DNA of 64,000 nucleotides, taken from contig NZ_AUAA01000008.1 of NCBI RefSeq assembly GCF_000428485.1, positions 1 to 64,000 on the forward strand, in the 5' to 3' direction. The notes under the pieces were generated by a model. The model saw nothing but the letters and a program-made list of their open reading frames with translations. It was not told where the DNA came from and ran no database searches. A program made the translations under genes and the position numbers. Positions 1 to 8,438 of the stretch are shown in pieces. Position 1 is the first letter of the stretch. The number at the start of each line of letters is the position of its first letter. Source of the stretch: Epilithonimonas tenax DSM 16811 (GTDB taxonomy: Bacteria > Bacteroidota > Bacteroidia > Flavobacteriales > Weeksellaceae).

Positions 1-1
1 A

Positions 2-193
2 TTTAAATCTTTCTCAGTACTCAGGAAAACCATAATGATCCATTACAAAGACATTCTCAATTATTTTGAGAGAAGAAGTACCAATGCTTCCGCCGAGTCA
101 TTCAATGCTAAAATAAAAAACTTCAGATTACAATTAAGAGGTGTACGCGATAAAGCATTTTTCCTGTTCAGGTTGTATAAACTTTTTGCTTAG
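2..193 (+). pseudogene. ISAon1-type transposase, C-terminal fragment
   Basis: An open frame enters from the window edge and ends at TAG 191-193, giving 63 residues. It contains the run FERRSTNASAESFNAKIK followed by GVRDKAFFLFRLYKLFA. From memory this is the typical C-terminal end of ISAon1-type DDE transposases of Bacteroidota; the conserved Glu of the NASAESFN motif would be the last catalytic acidic residue. Only the 3' end lies in the window, so I cannot tell whether the element is intact upstream. It borders the methyltransferase-helicase-AIPR cluster, which fits an accessory island. Confidence 0.7.
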
Positions 194-247
194 TCCCCAA
201 GTTTTGGGATTGATCCCTGAAATTTCCATTTCCAATCATTTTTACAT

Positions 248-436
248 TTAAAAGGCATACAAAAAAGGAACACCATTGTTAGCCTCATCAATTCTCTTAC
301 AAATGAATTCTATTAAAATAGTATTTGTATTAGATATAGCAAAGTCTAATATCAAAGGTTTAGCTCCTTTAAGATGTAGGATGACATTGATGCGAGCAAT
401 AAACCTCTTTCTTTTCTGATGGTTTCTGCTCCGCAA
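248..436 (-). CDS. Small hypothetical ORF, possibly a gene remnant
   Basis: This 62-codon ATG frame lies between the transposase fragment and the AIPR gene. The peptide has a basic N-terminus (RSRNHQKRKRF) and a mixed hydrophobic middle, and ends in PFLYAF. I recognise no domain, signal peptide or membrane segment. The composition looks more protein-like than most shadow frames here and nothing overlaps it on the other strand, so it may be the tail of a gene broken during island rearrangement. It could equally be a chance frame. Confidence 0.2.
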   Translation of the reverse strand: MRSRNHQKRKRFIARINVILHLKGAKPLILDFAISNTNTILIEFICKRIDEANNGVPFLYAF

Positions 437-553
437 TCCTTATCCATCACTCTTCATAATTAGGTCGGGAATCACGTATTAAATGGGGTCGTAAAAACCT
501 CTTTAAAAAGTGCGCAAAAGCATTGAAAAAGTCAAATTTCTAGACATCTATAC

Positions 554-2224
554 CTACACTTTTATCCCAAACTTCTTCAGCTTCAACAAAGACTCAAAAG
601 CTTTCATCAAAGATTGCTCTTTTATTTGGTCATTTTTCGCCAAGACTAATTGTATTGATTTTACATTGCCCAATTCCGGTATGGTGAAAATTCTGGTTTG
701 ATTGGCCAAGTCGATTATTTTTTTCCAATCGTCTTTTGAAAGGAGTTTTAATCTATCAAACATAAATTTAATTTCTACAGATTCTTGGTTTTCAAATTTA
801 GATAAAGCTTTTGTTTCCTCTAAAAACGAAGGATTTTCGGCAACATACTGAATCACTTTTTTGCCGACAGTAATATCTCGAGGCAATAGATTTTTATTTT
901 TCTGAATAGCCTTTAAAACTTCTTCCACCGAATGTCTACTAAAATCTTCAAGCGAATATTTGGCTAGATAAATACAAAAGCCATCCCAGAATTTCAATCC
1001 AAACTTGTGAATTTCACTGATGATGAAAAGACGGTTTTTTTCATTATTAGTGTCAATTTCCTTTTCATTTTCTCGGTTTTCTTTTTCTTCGCTAGAAATT
1101 AAATAGGTTGCTACAACTTCCTGTACATCTTCACTGTAAGGCGATTCTTTCAGTTTGTTCCAAGAAGATTCTCTTTTGGCATATTCGGAAATCAAACTGT
1201 TGTTGGCCTCTTTTACCAAATGATCGTACACAAAAACTAAAAGCTTTTTGAAATGATTCGTCAGTGCATCATCTATTTTTTGGTGTTCATAGATTTTCCA
1301 TAAATCCAATCGATTATCTGTCAAATAATGAAAATAGGAAAGTGTGTAAGCAACGGCAAATGATTTTAAGTTGGTATCGCCTATGGCATCTACATTTTTG
1401 CGTCCGAATAATTTATCTATCGACTTGAATAAAATGGCATTGGCAATCAATTTTTTGTAGAGATTTTCGCCAGGCAACTTATTTTTACTTACTAAAATAT
1501 TAATTTTTTTAGTGAAATGAATGAAATTTTTCTGCGAACCTTGCGACACAAAATGCGGCTCCAATTCCCAAAGATTAATAAACTTAGCAACGTCTGACTT
1601 TACAAATTTAAGATGAGAAGGATTTTGTTCCTTGAATTTTTTCTGCAGACTTGGTGTTTGTTTGTTTAGCGTTTCTCGGTATTGTCCGTTTGCACGTTCA
1701 AAAAACCAAAGCAATGATTGGTTTTTATTTTCCGGATTTACTACATATTTCTTTCTAGAAAGATTTTCTATTTGTGCAAAATATGGATTATTGGAAGACA
1801 AATCCAATTCGGAAACTTTATTTTGACTATTTGCAAAGCGTGAAATATTGGGAACTTCAATGTTTTTCTGCTCTTTGTCTTTGATAACCGTGAGTTTCAT
1901 CTGAACAAAAATTTTGCTCAAATCTGCTTCTTTGTATTTTTTCTGCGTGTGATAAAGCGAAGCCGTAGTTTGTCCGCCATTCACGATTTGAAAATCATTC
2001 AGTCTTGTGATAACCAGTTGCCCGTCTACAGATTTTGTTTCAACGCTTTCGGCGGTTGCAGTGATTCCGTTGTTGTAAGGCAAAAACATTTGCGGTTTTG
2101 TACGAATAGTATCCCGAATTCCCTTATTAAATTTTCCAGCCTGACCGAGAAATGCACGAACGTTGCTTTCTAGTAATTCGTTAGAAAAGACGTTATTTAA
2201 ATAGAAAAGACGAGACTTTTGCAT
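554..2224 (-). CDS. AIPR-family protein, N-terminally shortened
   Basis: The 556-residue product matches the AIPR (abortive infection phage resistance) family. Near its start it has LLESNVRAFLG, then NKGIRDTI, YNNGITATAES and QIVNGGQTTASLYH, the most conserved block of the family. In full-length members I recall, this block is preceded by roughly 150-250 residues with a nuclease-like D...(E/Q)xK element. Here the NVR motif begins at about residue 20, and the in-frame sequence upstream meets a stop (2243-2245) after seven codons. The N-terminal part is therefore absent. It is the last gene of a minus-strand cluster with a cytosine methyltransferase and a nuclease-helicase, which suggests phage or foreign-DNA defence. 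The start is uncertain, and the gene may be a remnant rather than functional. Confidence 0.75.
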   Translation of the reverse strand: MQKSRLFYLNNVFSNELLESNVRAFLGQAGKFNKGIRDTIRTKPQMFLPYNNGITATAESVETKSVDGQLVITRLNDFQIVNGGQTTASLYHTQKKYKEADLSKIFVQMKLTVIKDKEQKNIEVPNISRFANSQNKVSELDLSSNNPYFAQIENLSRKKYVVNPENKNQSLLWFFERANGQYRETLNKQTPSLQKKFKEQNPSHLKFVKSDVAKFINLWELEPHFVSQGSQKNFIHFTKKINILVSKNKLPGENLYKKLIANAILFKSIDKLFGRKNVDAIGDTNLKSFAVAYTLSYFHYLTDNRLDLWKIYEHQKIDDALTNHFKKLLVFVYDHLVKEANNSLISEYAKRESSWNKLKESPYSEDVQEVVATYLISSEEKENRENEKEIDTNNEKNRLFIISEIHKFGLKFWDGFCIYLAKYSLEDFSRHSVEEVLKAIQKNKNLLPRDITVGKKVIQYVAENPSFLEETKALSKFENQESVEIKFMFDRLKLLSKDDWKKIIDLANQTRIFTIPELGNVKSIQLVLAKNDQIKEQSLMKAFESLLKLKKFGIKV

Positions 2225-2335
2225 CCATCCAATTAAAATAGCTTATAAATAATTTAAAATTTTCTTTGTTTGGAATTAATGCTTTTGGAATTATATCTTG
2301 GTGGGTTTGGGATTTTGTTCAATGGTTTGTTATAA

Positions 2336-4309
2336 CTATATAGTTTTAAATCCAATACTTCTCAAATACTCAAAAGTGGGATCATAAAAATCAGGATGTC
2401 TCGTATGATCTTCCGTATTACCTTCAGGGATCACGATGATCATTCCTTGTCGCGCCCTTGTCAACAAAACACGATAAGCGTTGAGAAGATATTTTTTTCT
2501 TACTTCTTTATGAATATTTTGCCATTTGCTTCCGACAAAAGAGTAAGATTTCCATTCATTATTAACATACCTTAAATCCCCATCCCAAATTACGCAAGCC
2601 CAGTCCAATTCAAGCCCTTGTACTTGGAACTCTGTTGCAACATCTTCTAAGAAATAGCTTGATCTAATGTCATCTTTACCATCTAAAAACCAATTTACGT
2701 GATTAATTTGTGATTTTACATCGATAGCTAAAGGCTTTAAGCGATAAGCTTGTGATGAAACTACTAATCCATATCGTTCAGAACCCCTGGCTTTTTCTTT
2801 CAACCATTTTTTTGCTTTGATTAAATCTCGCGTTAAAATGACGGGGTATTTATCCTGAAGTTCAATTAATGTTTGTTTCGCATCTTGGTCAATGTCAAGG
2901 ATTTGCTTTACAAGTTTTGATAAGTGCTCTGCTCGAAAAGAGCGCATTGAAACAGAAAGATGCAAATCCGGGTTATAAACAATCGAGTTCGATTGACTCA
3001 ATAATTCAATTGCTGATTGTGCTGAATATTCGTGATCGAAAAGATTTGGAGAAATACGAGTTTCCCAATATGGAAATTTGTTTTTGACAGCATTAAGCCA
3101 TTCTGAAATTCCTGCTTCCCCAGTATTAATTTCTTGCCCTCCCCCAACAAGACAAATTACAACCGCCCAATCCTCGTGCCTATTTAAACAAGAAATTAAA
3201 AATTCAGGCTCAGAATATTGAAAATCATAAATTCCTTTTTTCTGTTGCATAAACTTCACTGTTTGTTCTTTGGTCCAAGCTCGTTGAGCCTCATCAAAAA
3301 TTGCAACGTGATCGTATGGCGCCTTTTGATCTCTTAAATATTCGTCTCTATAATGGTGAATGATTTGAATAAATGTTTTTACACTTTCTCTTACTTGTTT
3401 TTTTATTATTTTATTTCCTTTCAGCTTTTCCTGAATTACTCTATCTCTAGTAAGCGCTTCTTGTAAAATATCAACTAACGGTTTGTTTCCTGAAAGAAAA
3501 ACGCTTGAATTTCCTTTTTCTTTATCTAAGTGTTCCGCAGCTACTTTTAATCCAACAAGAGTTTTACCAGCGCCAGGAACTCCAGTGACAAAACATATAA
3601 TTTTTTTGCCATTATTTTTTGCAAATTCAATTGTTTCAGATATGTAACCTGTAGTTATTCTTAAATTCTTTGCATCAGCATCGCTTCTTGTGATATTTTC
3701 AACATTGTGATTATTATATAAACTAACTGCTGCTTCAATAATAGTCGGTGTTGGTGAATAACTTCCATTAACATACTTATCACTATCGACAAAGTCATTT
3801 GAAGAAAAGAAATTCAAAACTAAATCTATTGTCTTTTTTAAATCTACCGCATTTGTTCTTAATGGATTTACAAGATTATCTTGATGGCTGTTGCTGATGA
3901 TTTCAATATTAGAAGAATTAGCTTGTGTAGCTACTAAAACGGGAACAAGAAGTAATTGATGACTTGGTTGGTGAAAGTTCTTCAAATCTAAAGCATAATC
4001 CCATACTTGTTCAATATTGTGATTTAAAAATTCTTTTTCGCCAACTTTAAACTCAATTATAAAAACTATATTTTTGATTATTAATAAACAATCAACTCTC
4101 TTTCCCATTCTAGGGATCGAAAACTCGAAGAATAACTGGCCTTCGTAATCTGCAAGAATTTCTTGTAGTAAATTAATCTGAAATTCCCAAGCAAAAAGTT
4201 CTGTGTTAATATGTCCCAATCGTCCGTTTACTGAAATTTCTCCAATTATAGTAGGTAAAGACTTTTGAATAAAATTATGGATGGAGTCCGAGTAGTAATA
4301 ATTGAGCAT
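2336..4309 (-). CDS. PD-(D/E)XK nuclease - DUF2075 superfamily 1 helicase fusion
   Basis: The 657-residue protein has two recognisable parts. Residues about 50-130 carry a PD-(D/E)XK nuclease-like pattern: D73 in KRVDCLLI, then E86 and K88 in FIIEFKVG, and Q101 in the following helix. Residues about 205-657 are a DUF2075/SF1-type ATPase with Walker A GVPGAGKT (243-250), Walker B FDEAQ (338-342), a late motif QVQGLELD, and YRVLLTRAR as motif VI. Such proteins are thought to unwind and cut nucleic acid and are common in defence islands. The gene starts 24 bases after the methyltransferase stop and is followed by the AIPR gene after 111 bases, so the three are probably cotranscribed. The protein looks intact, unlike both neighbours. 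Confidence 0.8.
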   Translation of the reverse strand: MLNYYYSDSIHNFIQKSLPTIIGEISVNGRLGHINTELFAWEFQINLLQEILADYEGQLFFEFSIPRMGKRVDCLLIIKNIVFIIEFKVGEKEFLNHNIEQVWDYALDLKNFHQPSHQLLLVPVLVATQANSSNIEIISNSHQDNLVNPLRTNAVDLKKTIDLVLNFFSSNDFVDSDKYVNGSYSPTPTIIEAAVSLYNNHNVENITRSDADAKNLRITTGYISETIEFAKNNGKKIICFVTGVPGAGKTLVGLKVAAEHLDKEKGNSSVFLSGNKPLVDILQEALTRDRVIQEKLKGNKIIKKQVRESVKTFIQIIHHYRDEYLRDQKAPYDHVAIFDEAQRAWTKEQTVKFMQQKKGIYDFQYSEPEFLISCLNRHEDWAVVICLVGGGQEINTGEAGISEWLNAVKNKFPYWETRISPNLFDHEYSAQSAIELLSQSNSIVYNPDLHLSVSMRSFRAEHLSKLVKQILDIDQDAKQTLIELQDKYPVILTRDLIKAKKWLKEKARGSERYGLVVSSQAYRLKPLAIDVKSQINHVNWFLDGKDDIRSSYFLEDVATEFQVQGLELDWACVIWDGDLRYVNNEWKSYSFVGSKWQNIHKEVRKKYLLNAYRVLLTRARQGMIIVIPEGNTEDHTRHPDFYDPTFEYLRSIGFKTI

Positions 4310-4333
4310 AATAAAGGTAAAAATAAATTTATG

Positions 4334-5446
4334 TTAAGCAGCTATCGAGCGGTTTTGATGAATATCTGGATGTATATAATAATGTCCATCTGCACAAATA
4401 TGTGCCACCACGGTATGCGAAACACCTTCGTGATTCACAACTTGAAAACGGTTGGTAAAAGTTTTCACATTATTATGTTTTATAAGACGTTCTGGTAATT
4501 CCCCATAGTTTAAGCGTTTACCTTGGTTAACCCATTTATCAACAGCAATTCTGTAAATCTCCAGATCGTTTTCGTTATTAAAACGAGAAATGTGTTGTGT
4601 AGTAAAATCAATTTCCTTGCGAATTCCAGAAAATTCTAAGTATTCATTGGTTCGTTTTGTATATTTTGATACACCCCAATTTCCTTGTCCACTTTTAATT
4701 TTAGGTAAGTCCGAAAAAAGATGTTTTGCGATCTGAAACTGCATTTCCATTTTTTTAAACTCTGGATATTCTAAATTCAAATCATTTCGCCAACCGATAA
4801 TAATAACTCTTTTCCTGTCTTGCAATACTCCAAAATCTCTTGCGTTTAAAACCTGTTTATCCAGTTTATATCCTGCCTCTCGTACTGCATCAAAAATCAA
4901 TTGTAAATACTCACCATTTTTGGCAGAAAGAATTCCAGGCACGTTTTCAAAGACAAACATTTTGGGTTGGTACTTTTTCAAAAACTCAACATAATGTTTG
5001 TATAAGTGGTTTCGTGGGTCATTCGTCATATCTTTTCTCACTCTTCCCGCTACAGAATACGCTTGGCAAGGCGGACCTCCAATCACTAAATCGACTTTCT
5101 TTGTCCCCAATTCTGCATCAATTTGCTCAAAAATTATGGGCAAAGTGTCTTCAGAAATTTCTTTATTGATGACCGATTTTATGAGATGATCTGGGATTTT
5201 ATTCCAAAGTTCGTCTCTGGTGATTGTTCCTTTCAGGTAATCATAATATTCTTCCTCCCGACCTTTCTCTTTCAACCAATGAAAAGCGGTTCGTGTTCTT
5301 AAAGTATCGCAAGCATCTTTATTCATTTCCACGTGTGCAACAGGCGTAAAACCTGCTTTCACAAACCCTTCCGAGAGTCCGCCAGCACCTGCAAATAAGT
5401 CGATGAATTTTATTTTTGGCATAAAAATATTTTGTGAAATCAGCAT
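4334..5446 (-). CDS. DNA cytosine-5 methyltransferase, truncated before motifs IX and X
   Basis: The 370-residue product has C5-methyltransferase motif I (FIDLFAGAGGLSEG, from residue 14), motif IV with the catalytic Cys (GGPPCQ, C127), motif VI (ENV, 167-169) and motif VIII (QDRKRV, 209-214). It then ends at HPDIHQNRSIAA. In homologues this segment runs directly into motif IX (RExAR-x-QxFP) and motif X (GNAVPP), which help form the target-recognition region and the AdoMet pocket. Both are missing, and no continuation is visible in the 24 bases before the next gene. The protein may be inactive or need a partner. ATG at residue 9 (5422) is an alternative start, since homologues often begin with PKIKFIDLFAG. 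It belongs to the nuclease-helicase/AIPR cluster. Confidence 0.85.
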   Translation of the reverse strand: MLISQNIFMPKIKFIDLFAGAGGLSEGFVKAGFTPVAHVEMNKDACDTLRTRTAFHWLKEKGREEEYYDYLKGTITRDELWNKIPDHLIKSVINKEISEDTLPIIFEQIDAELGTKKVDLVIGGPPCQAYSVAGRVRKDMTNDPRNHLYKHYVEFLKKYQPKMFVFENVPGILSAKNGEYLQLIFDAVREAGYKLDKQVLNARDFGVLQDRKRVIIIGWRNDLNLEYPEFKKMEMQFQIAKHLFSDLPKIKSGQGNWGVSKYTKRTNEYLEFSGIRKEIDFTTQHISRFNNENDLEIYRIAVDKWVNQGKRLNYGELPERLIKHNNVKTFTNRFQVVNHEGVSHTVVAHICADGHYYIHPDIHQNRSIAA

Positions 5447-5715
5447 CCATTACGATGCTATATCCTAGTTTACTGTTTTCAAAAATACAGATTCCATAAT
5501 TTTATTAATCATAAAATCTATATAATGATTGAAATACTTTCCTTCGGTAAAGTTAGGCATAGTCATTTATTAAAAAATACGGGTTTCCGTAAAAACAAAA
5601 TTTAAGTATAAATGACTGATAGACATACGTAATCTTCCGAAAACAAGATCATTTAAAATCAGTATACCAAAATCACCACCCTATTTAAACCTTTGACCTG
5701 ATTGCCCTTAGTCGC

Positions 5716-6918
5716 TTATTTCTTATTCTTTTCCTCAATCCAGCGGCTCATATATTTTGTCGAATTCAGTTGATGGTGCTGAAGGATTTTCCCAAGATGA
5801 TTTTCGGTTCTATGATGATCCAGGTTTTCAGAAATTTCCCAGACTTTATTGATGAAAGATTTCGCGAACAGATCTTTTCTAAAAACCGAATCCACAATCT
5901 CATAGCCGTTTTCCTGCGCCTGATCCCAAAGATTTTCTTCCTGATAAAGATCAACAGCCCTCTGGACAAACTCCGCGTCAGAATCAGTTACAAATCCATT
6001 CCAGGGCAAACCGCCGTGCATCGCTTCTGCACCAATTGAGCTTGTAACATTGGGCAATCCAAACTTCATACTTTCCCAGAGTTTTCCCTTCAAGCCCGCA
6101 CCAAAAGGAATAGGCGCCAGCAAAACCTTATATCTGCGAAAGAGCTCTTCCACAGAATCCGCTCTTCCCTTCACCAGAAAACTTTCTTTCTCGTTATTGA
6201 GTTCCAACACCTTTTGGCCCGCATAAGCGCCATAAATATGAAGTTCGGCTTCCGGAAGTTTCTTTTTGATGGATTTCCAAATCTGTTTCAATTTCACCAC
6301 CGTCTGCCAATTTGGTTCGTGCAGGAAGTTTCCGATGCTGACAAAATGTTTTCTATCCTCGAATGGTGTTTTGCTTTCCTCAAAATGATCGGTCAGAAAA
6401 GGAATATAAAACAACAGATTAGGATCGATCTTAAAATCATTGACCAACAGTCCAAATTCGAATTCCGAAATAATCAGGGACAGATCACAACGCAGAATGG
6501 CCGCCATTTCTCGCACAAAAACACCATTAATCAAATCTCGCTTCTCAGCAGTTCTCTTTTCAACAAAAGCTTTCCTTCTCGCTTCTCTCAGAAAATGAAG
6601 ATCTTCTGTATCGATAATTTTCACAGCGTCCGGACAGTTTTCAGACACACGCCAGCCAAATTGTTCCTCGGTCACATAACGGTCAAAAAGAACCACATCA
6701 GGCTTCAGATCTCTGATCTTTTCATCAAAACGCTCATTGTTAATTTCAATTTTTTCAACCGCTATCTTCTCAGAAAATTCCACATTATGAGAAGCCGTCA
6801 AAAAAGTAATACTGTAATCGTTTTCAGAAAAAAGCCGGATCAACTGCATCATCCGATGGCCAGCCGCAGTAGAAGCTGGCTCGGGAATCACGAGACCGAT
6901 AATAACAAGATGTTTCAC
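5716..6918 (-). CDS. GT-B glycosyltransferase (GT4-like)
   Basis: The 400-residue cytosolic protein resembles GT-B fold glycosyltransferases that move a sugar from a nucleotide donor to a glycan or lipid acceptor. The N-terminal half has a Rossmann-like start (KHLVIIGLVIPEPASTAAGHR). The C-terminal half carries the donor-site pattern GAGLKGKLWESMKFGLPNVTSSIGAEAM, with the E of WESM in the position of the family's EX7E element. It is a lone minus-strand gene with no polysaccharide genes beside it, so donor and acceptor cannot be guessed. Length is normal for the family. Confidence 0.75.
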   Translation of the reverse strand: MKHLVIIGLVIPEPASTAAGHRMMQLIRLFSENDYSITFLTASHNVEFSEKIAVEKIEINNERFDEKIRDLKPDVVLFDRYVTEEQFGWRVSENCPDAVKIIDTEDLHFLREARRKAFVEKRTAEKRDLINGVFVREMAAILRCDLSLIISEFEFGLLVNDFKIDPNLLFYIPFLTDHFEESKTPFEDRKHFVSIGNFLHEPNWQTVVKLKQIWKSIKKKLPEAELHIYGAYAGQKVLELNNEKESFLVKGRADSVEELFRRYKVLLAPIPFGAGLKGKLWESMKFGLPNVTSSIGAEAMHGGLPWNGFVTDSDAEFVQRAVDLYQEENLWDQAQENGYEIVDSVFRKDLFAKSFINKVWEISENLDHHRTENHLGKILQHHQLNSTKYMSRWIEEKNKK

Positions 6919-6955
6919 AGAAACAAAAATAGAAATTCTTATTTGAATAGGTTGG

Positions 6956-7071
6956 GCAGCTTTTTCCGCCCTCCGTTCCCGCTATTTTTTTATGGCGAAC
7001 AAGATGAGACACCAAAATGAACATTCCCACAATCGCAATAAAAAAATGAGCTCCACTCAGGTCGGGCTGCA
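6956..7071. repeat. Dispersed intergenic repeat, copy A
   Basis: One end reads cagctttttccgccctccg followed by ttcccgct, and the other end reads gagctccactcaggtcgggc. Related ends occur at 8289-8400, 20709-20807, 30620-30740, 41587-41692 and 55785-55888. The two ends are loosely complementary, so transcripts could fold. It lies between divergent genes. Confidence 0.6.
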
Positions 7072-7161
7072 GACTCAACATCAGAACAAGGTTTGGTCTC
7101 AAATCAAATTTTTAAGCCAAAACACCGCCTTTTTCAAAAAAAATTACATTAATTTTGAAGT

Positions 7162-8202
7162 ATGCGAATAGAAAACGAAATCAAGTTAGGGTTCAAAGAT
7201 GTGATGTTTCGTCCAAAACGATCCACACTCAAATCCCGGTCAGAAGTAACGATAGAAAGAGAATTCACTTTTCTGCACACCCAGAAAAAATGGAGCGGCG
7301 TTCCATTGATTGCTGCCAACATGGACACTGTGGGAACTTTCGAAATGGCAGAAGCCCTGTCCAAAGAAAAAATAATTACAGCCATTCACAAGCATTATTC
7401 TGTAGAACAATGGAACCAATTCCTGAGCGGAAGATCAGATGAATTCTACCAATACATCGCGCTCAGCACCGGAACAGGAAAAACGGACGAAGAAAAAATA
7501 CAAACCATTCTGGATGCCAATCCAAAGATCCAGTTTCTTTGCATAGACGTTGCCAACGGCTATTCTGAGCATTTTGTTCAATTTGTAAAGAAGGCCAGAG
7601 AGCATTTCCCAGATAAAATCATCATCGCAGGAAACGTTGTCACCGGCGAAATGGTGGAAGAATTGATTTTGGCAGGAGCCGACATCATCAAAGTGGGAAT
7701 TGGGCCAGGCTCGGTTTGTACCACGCGTGTAAAAACCGGCGTTGGCTATCCACAGCTTTCTGCCATCATAGAATGTGCAGATGCAGCGCACGGACTGGGC
7801 GGACAGATCATTGGCGACGGCGGCTGCAAAGTTCCTGGCGATGTGGCAAAAGCCTTTGGTGGTGGTTCAGATTTTGTAATGCTCGGCGGTATGTTTGCCG
7901 GACACGACGAAAGTGGCGGCGAAATTGTGGAGGAAAATGGCAAAACTTTCAGATTATTCTACGGAATGAGTTCTCAAACTGCAATGGATAAACATGCCGG
8001 CGGCGTTGCAGAATACCGCGCTTCCGAAGGGAAAACCGTGAAAGTAGCCTACAAAGGTCCCGTTTCTGATACTGTGAAAGATATTCTAGGTGGTGTAAGA
8101 TCAACTTGTACTTATGTTGGCGCTTCAAAACTGAAAGAACTTTCCAAGAGAACAACTTTTATACGAGTTCAGGAGCAGGAAAATCAGGTTTTTGGCGGAT
8201 AA
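7162..8202 (+). CDS. guaC: GMP reductase
   Basis: The 346-residue enzyme converts GMP to IMP and ammonia with NADPH, returning guanine nucleotides to the purine pool. It is a TIM-barrel IMPDH/GMPR-family protein. [25 protein letters not shown] with the catalytic Cys at 186, and GYPQLSAI are all present, and length and Cys number agree with the Escherichia coli type. The IMPDH-specific CBS domains are absent, which favours GMP reductase over IMP dehydrogenase. A TAATTTTG element (7150-7157) lies only five bases before the ATG, so it is either a leaderless promoter or a chance match. The gene is monocistronic. Confidence 0.93.
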   Translation: MRIENEIKLGFKDVMFRPKRSTLKSRSEVTIEREFTFLHTQKKWSGVPLIAANMDTVGTFEMAEALSKEKIITAIHKHYSVEQWNQFLSGRSDEFYQYIALSTGTGKTDEEKIQTILDANPKIQFLCIDVANGYSEHFVQFVKKAREHFPDKIIIAGNVVTGEMVEELILAGADIIKVGIGPGSVCTTRVKTGVGYPQLSAIIECADAAHGLGGQIIGDGGCKVPGDVAKAFGGGSDFVMLGGMFAGHDESGGEIVEENGKTFRLFYGMSSQTAMDKHAGGVAEYRASEGKTVKVAYKGPVSDTVKDILGGVRSTCTYVGASKLKELSKRTTFIRVQEQENQVFGG

Positions 8203-8288
8203 TTTCACTTCAATAAATGAAGAAAGTCATCTCCTTTTTTTGTGAGACGGTTTTTTTTGCGTGAAAGATGGTAGAAAAACCTCAACAT

Positions 8289-8400
8289 AGCCCCGATAGT
8301 AGCGGCATCCTTTTTTGGCATTGCGATTGGGTAAAAGTTGAATGGATCACTTCGCGCCTGTCGCAATGGCAAAAAAGATACAGCGGATAGCGGGTTGGAC
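8289..8400. repeat. Dispersed intergenic repeat, copy B
   Basis: It reads agccccgatagtagcggcatcc, TTTTTT, an internal stretch, then gcaaaaaagatacagcgga and tagcggg. This is the reverse orientation of the copy C type. It sits in the gap between convergent guaC and the radical SAM gene, where a folded structure could also act as a terminator. Confidence 0.65.
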
Positions 8401-8438
8401 TGTTGAAAAGAACTCGAATCTTGATGCTCCTAAAATCC

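Noticed and set aside
6214-7020. 268-codon plus-strand frame antisense to the glycosyltransferase gene
   Set aside because: No family resemblance, basic and phenylalanine-rich composition typical of a reverse-complement shadow, and it runs into the dispersed repeat; the minus-strand gene is clearly real.
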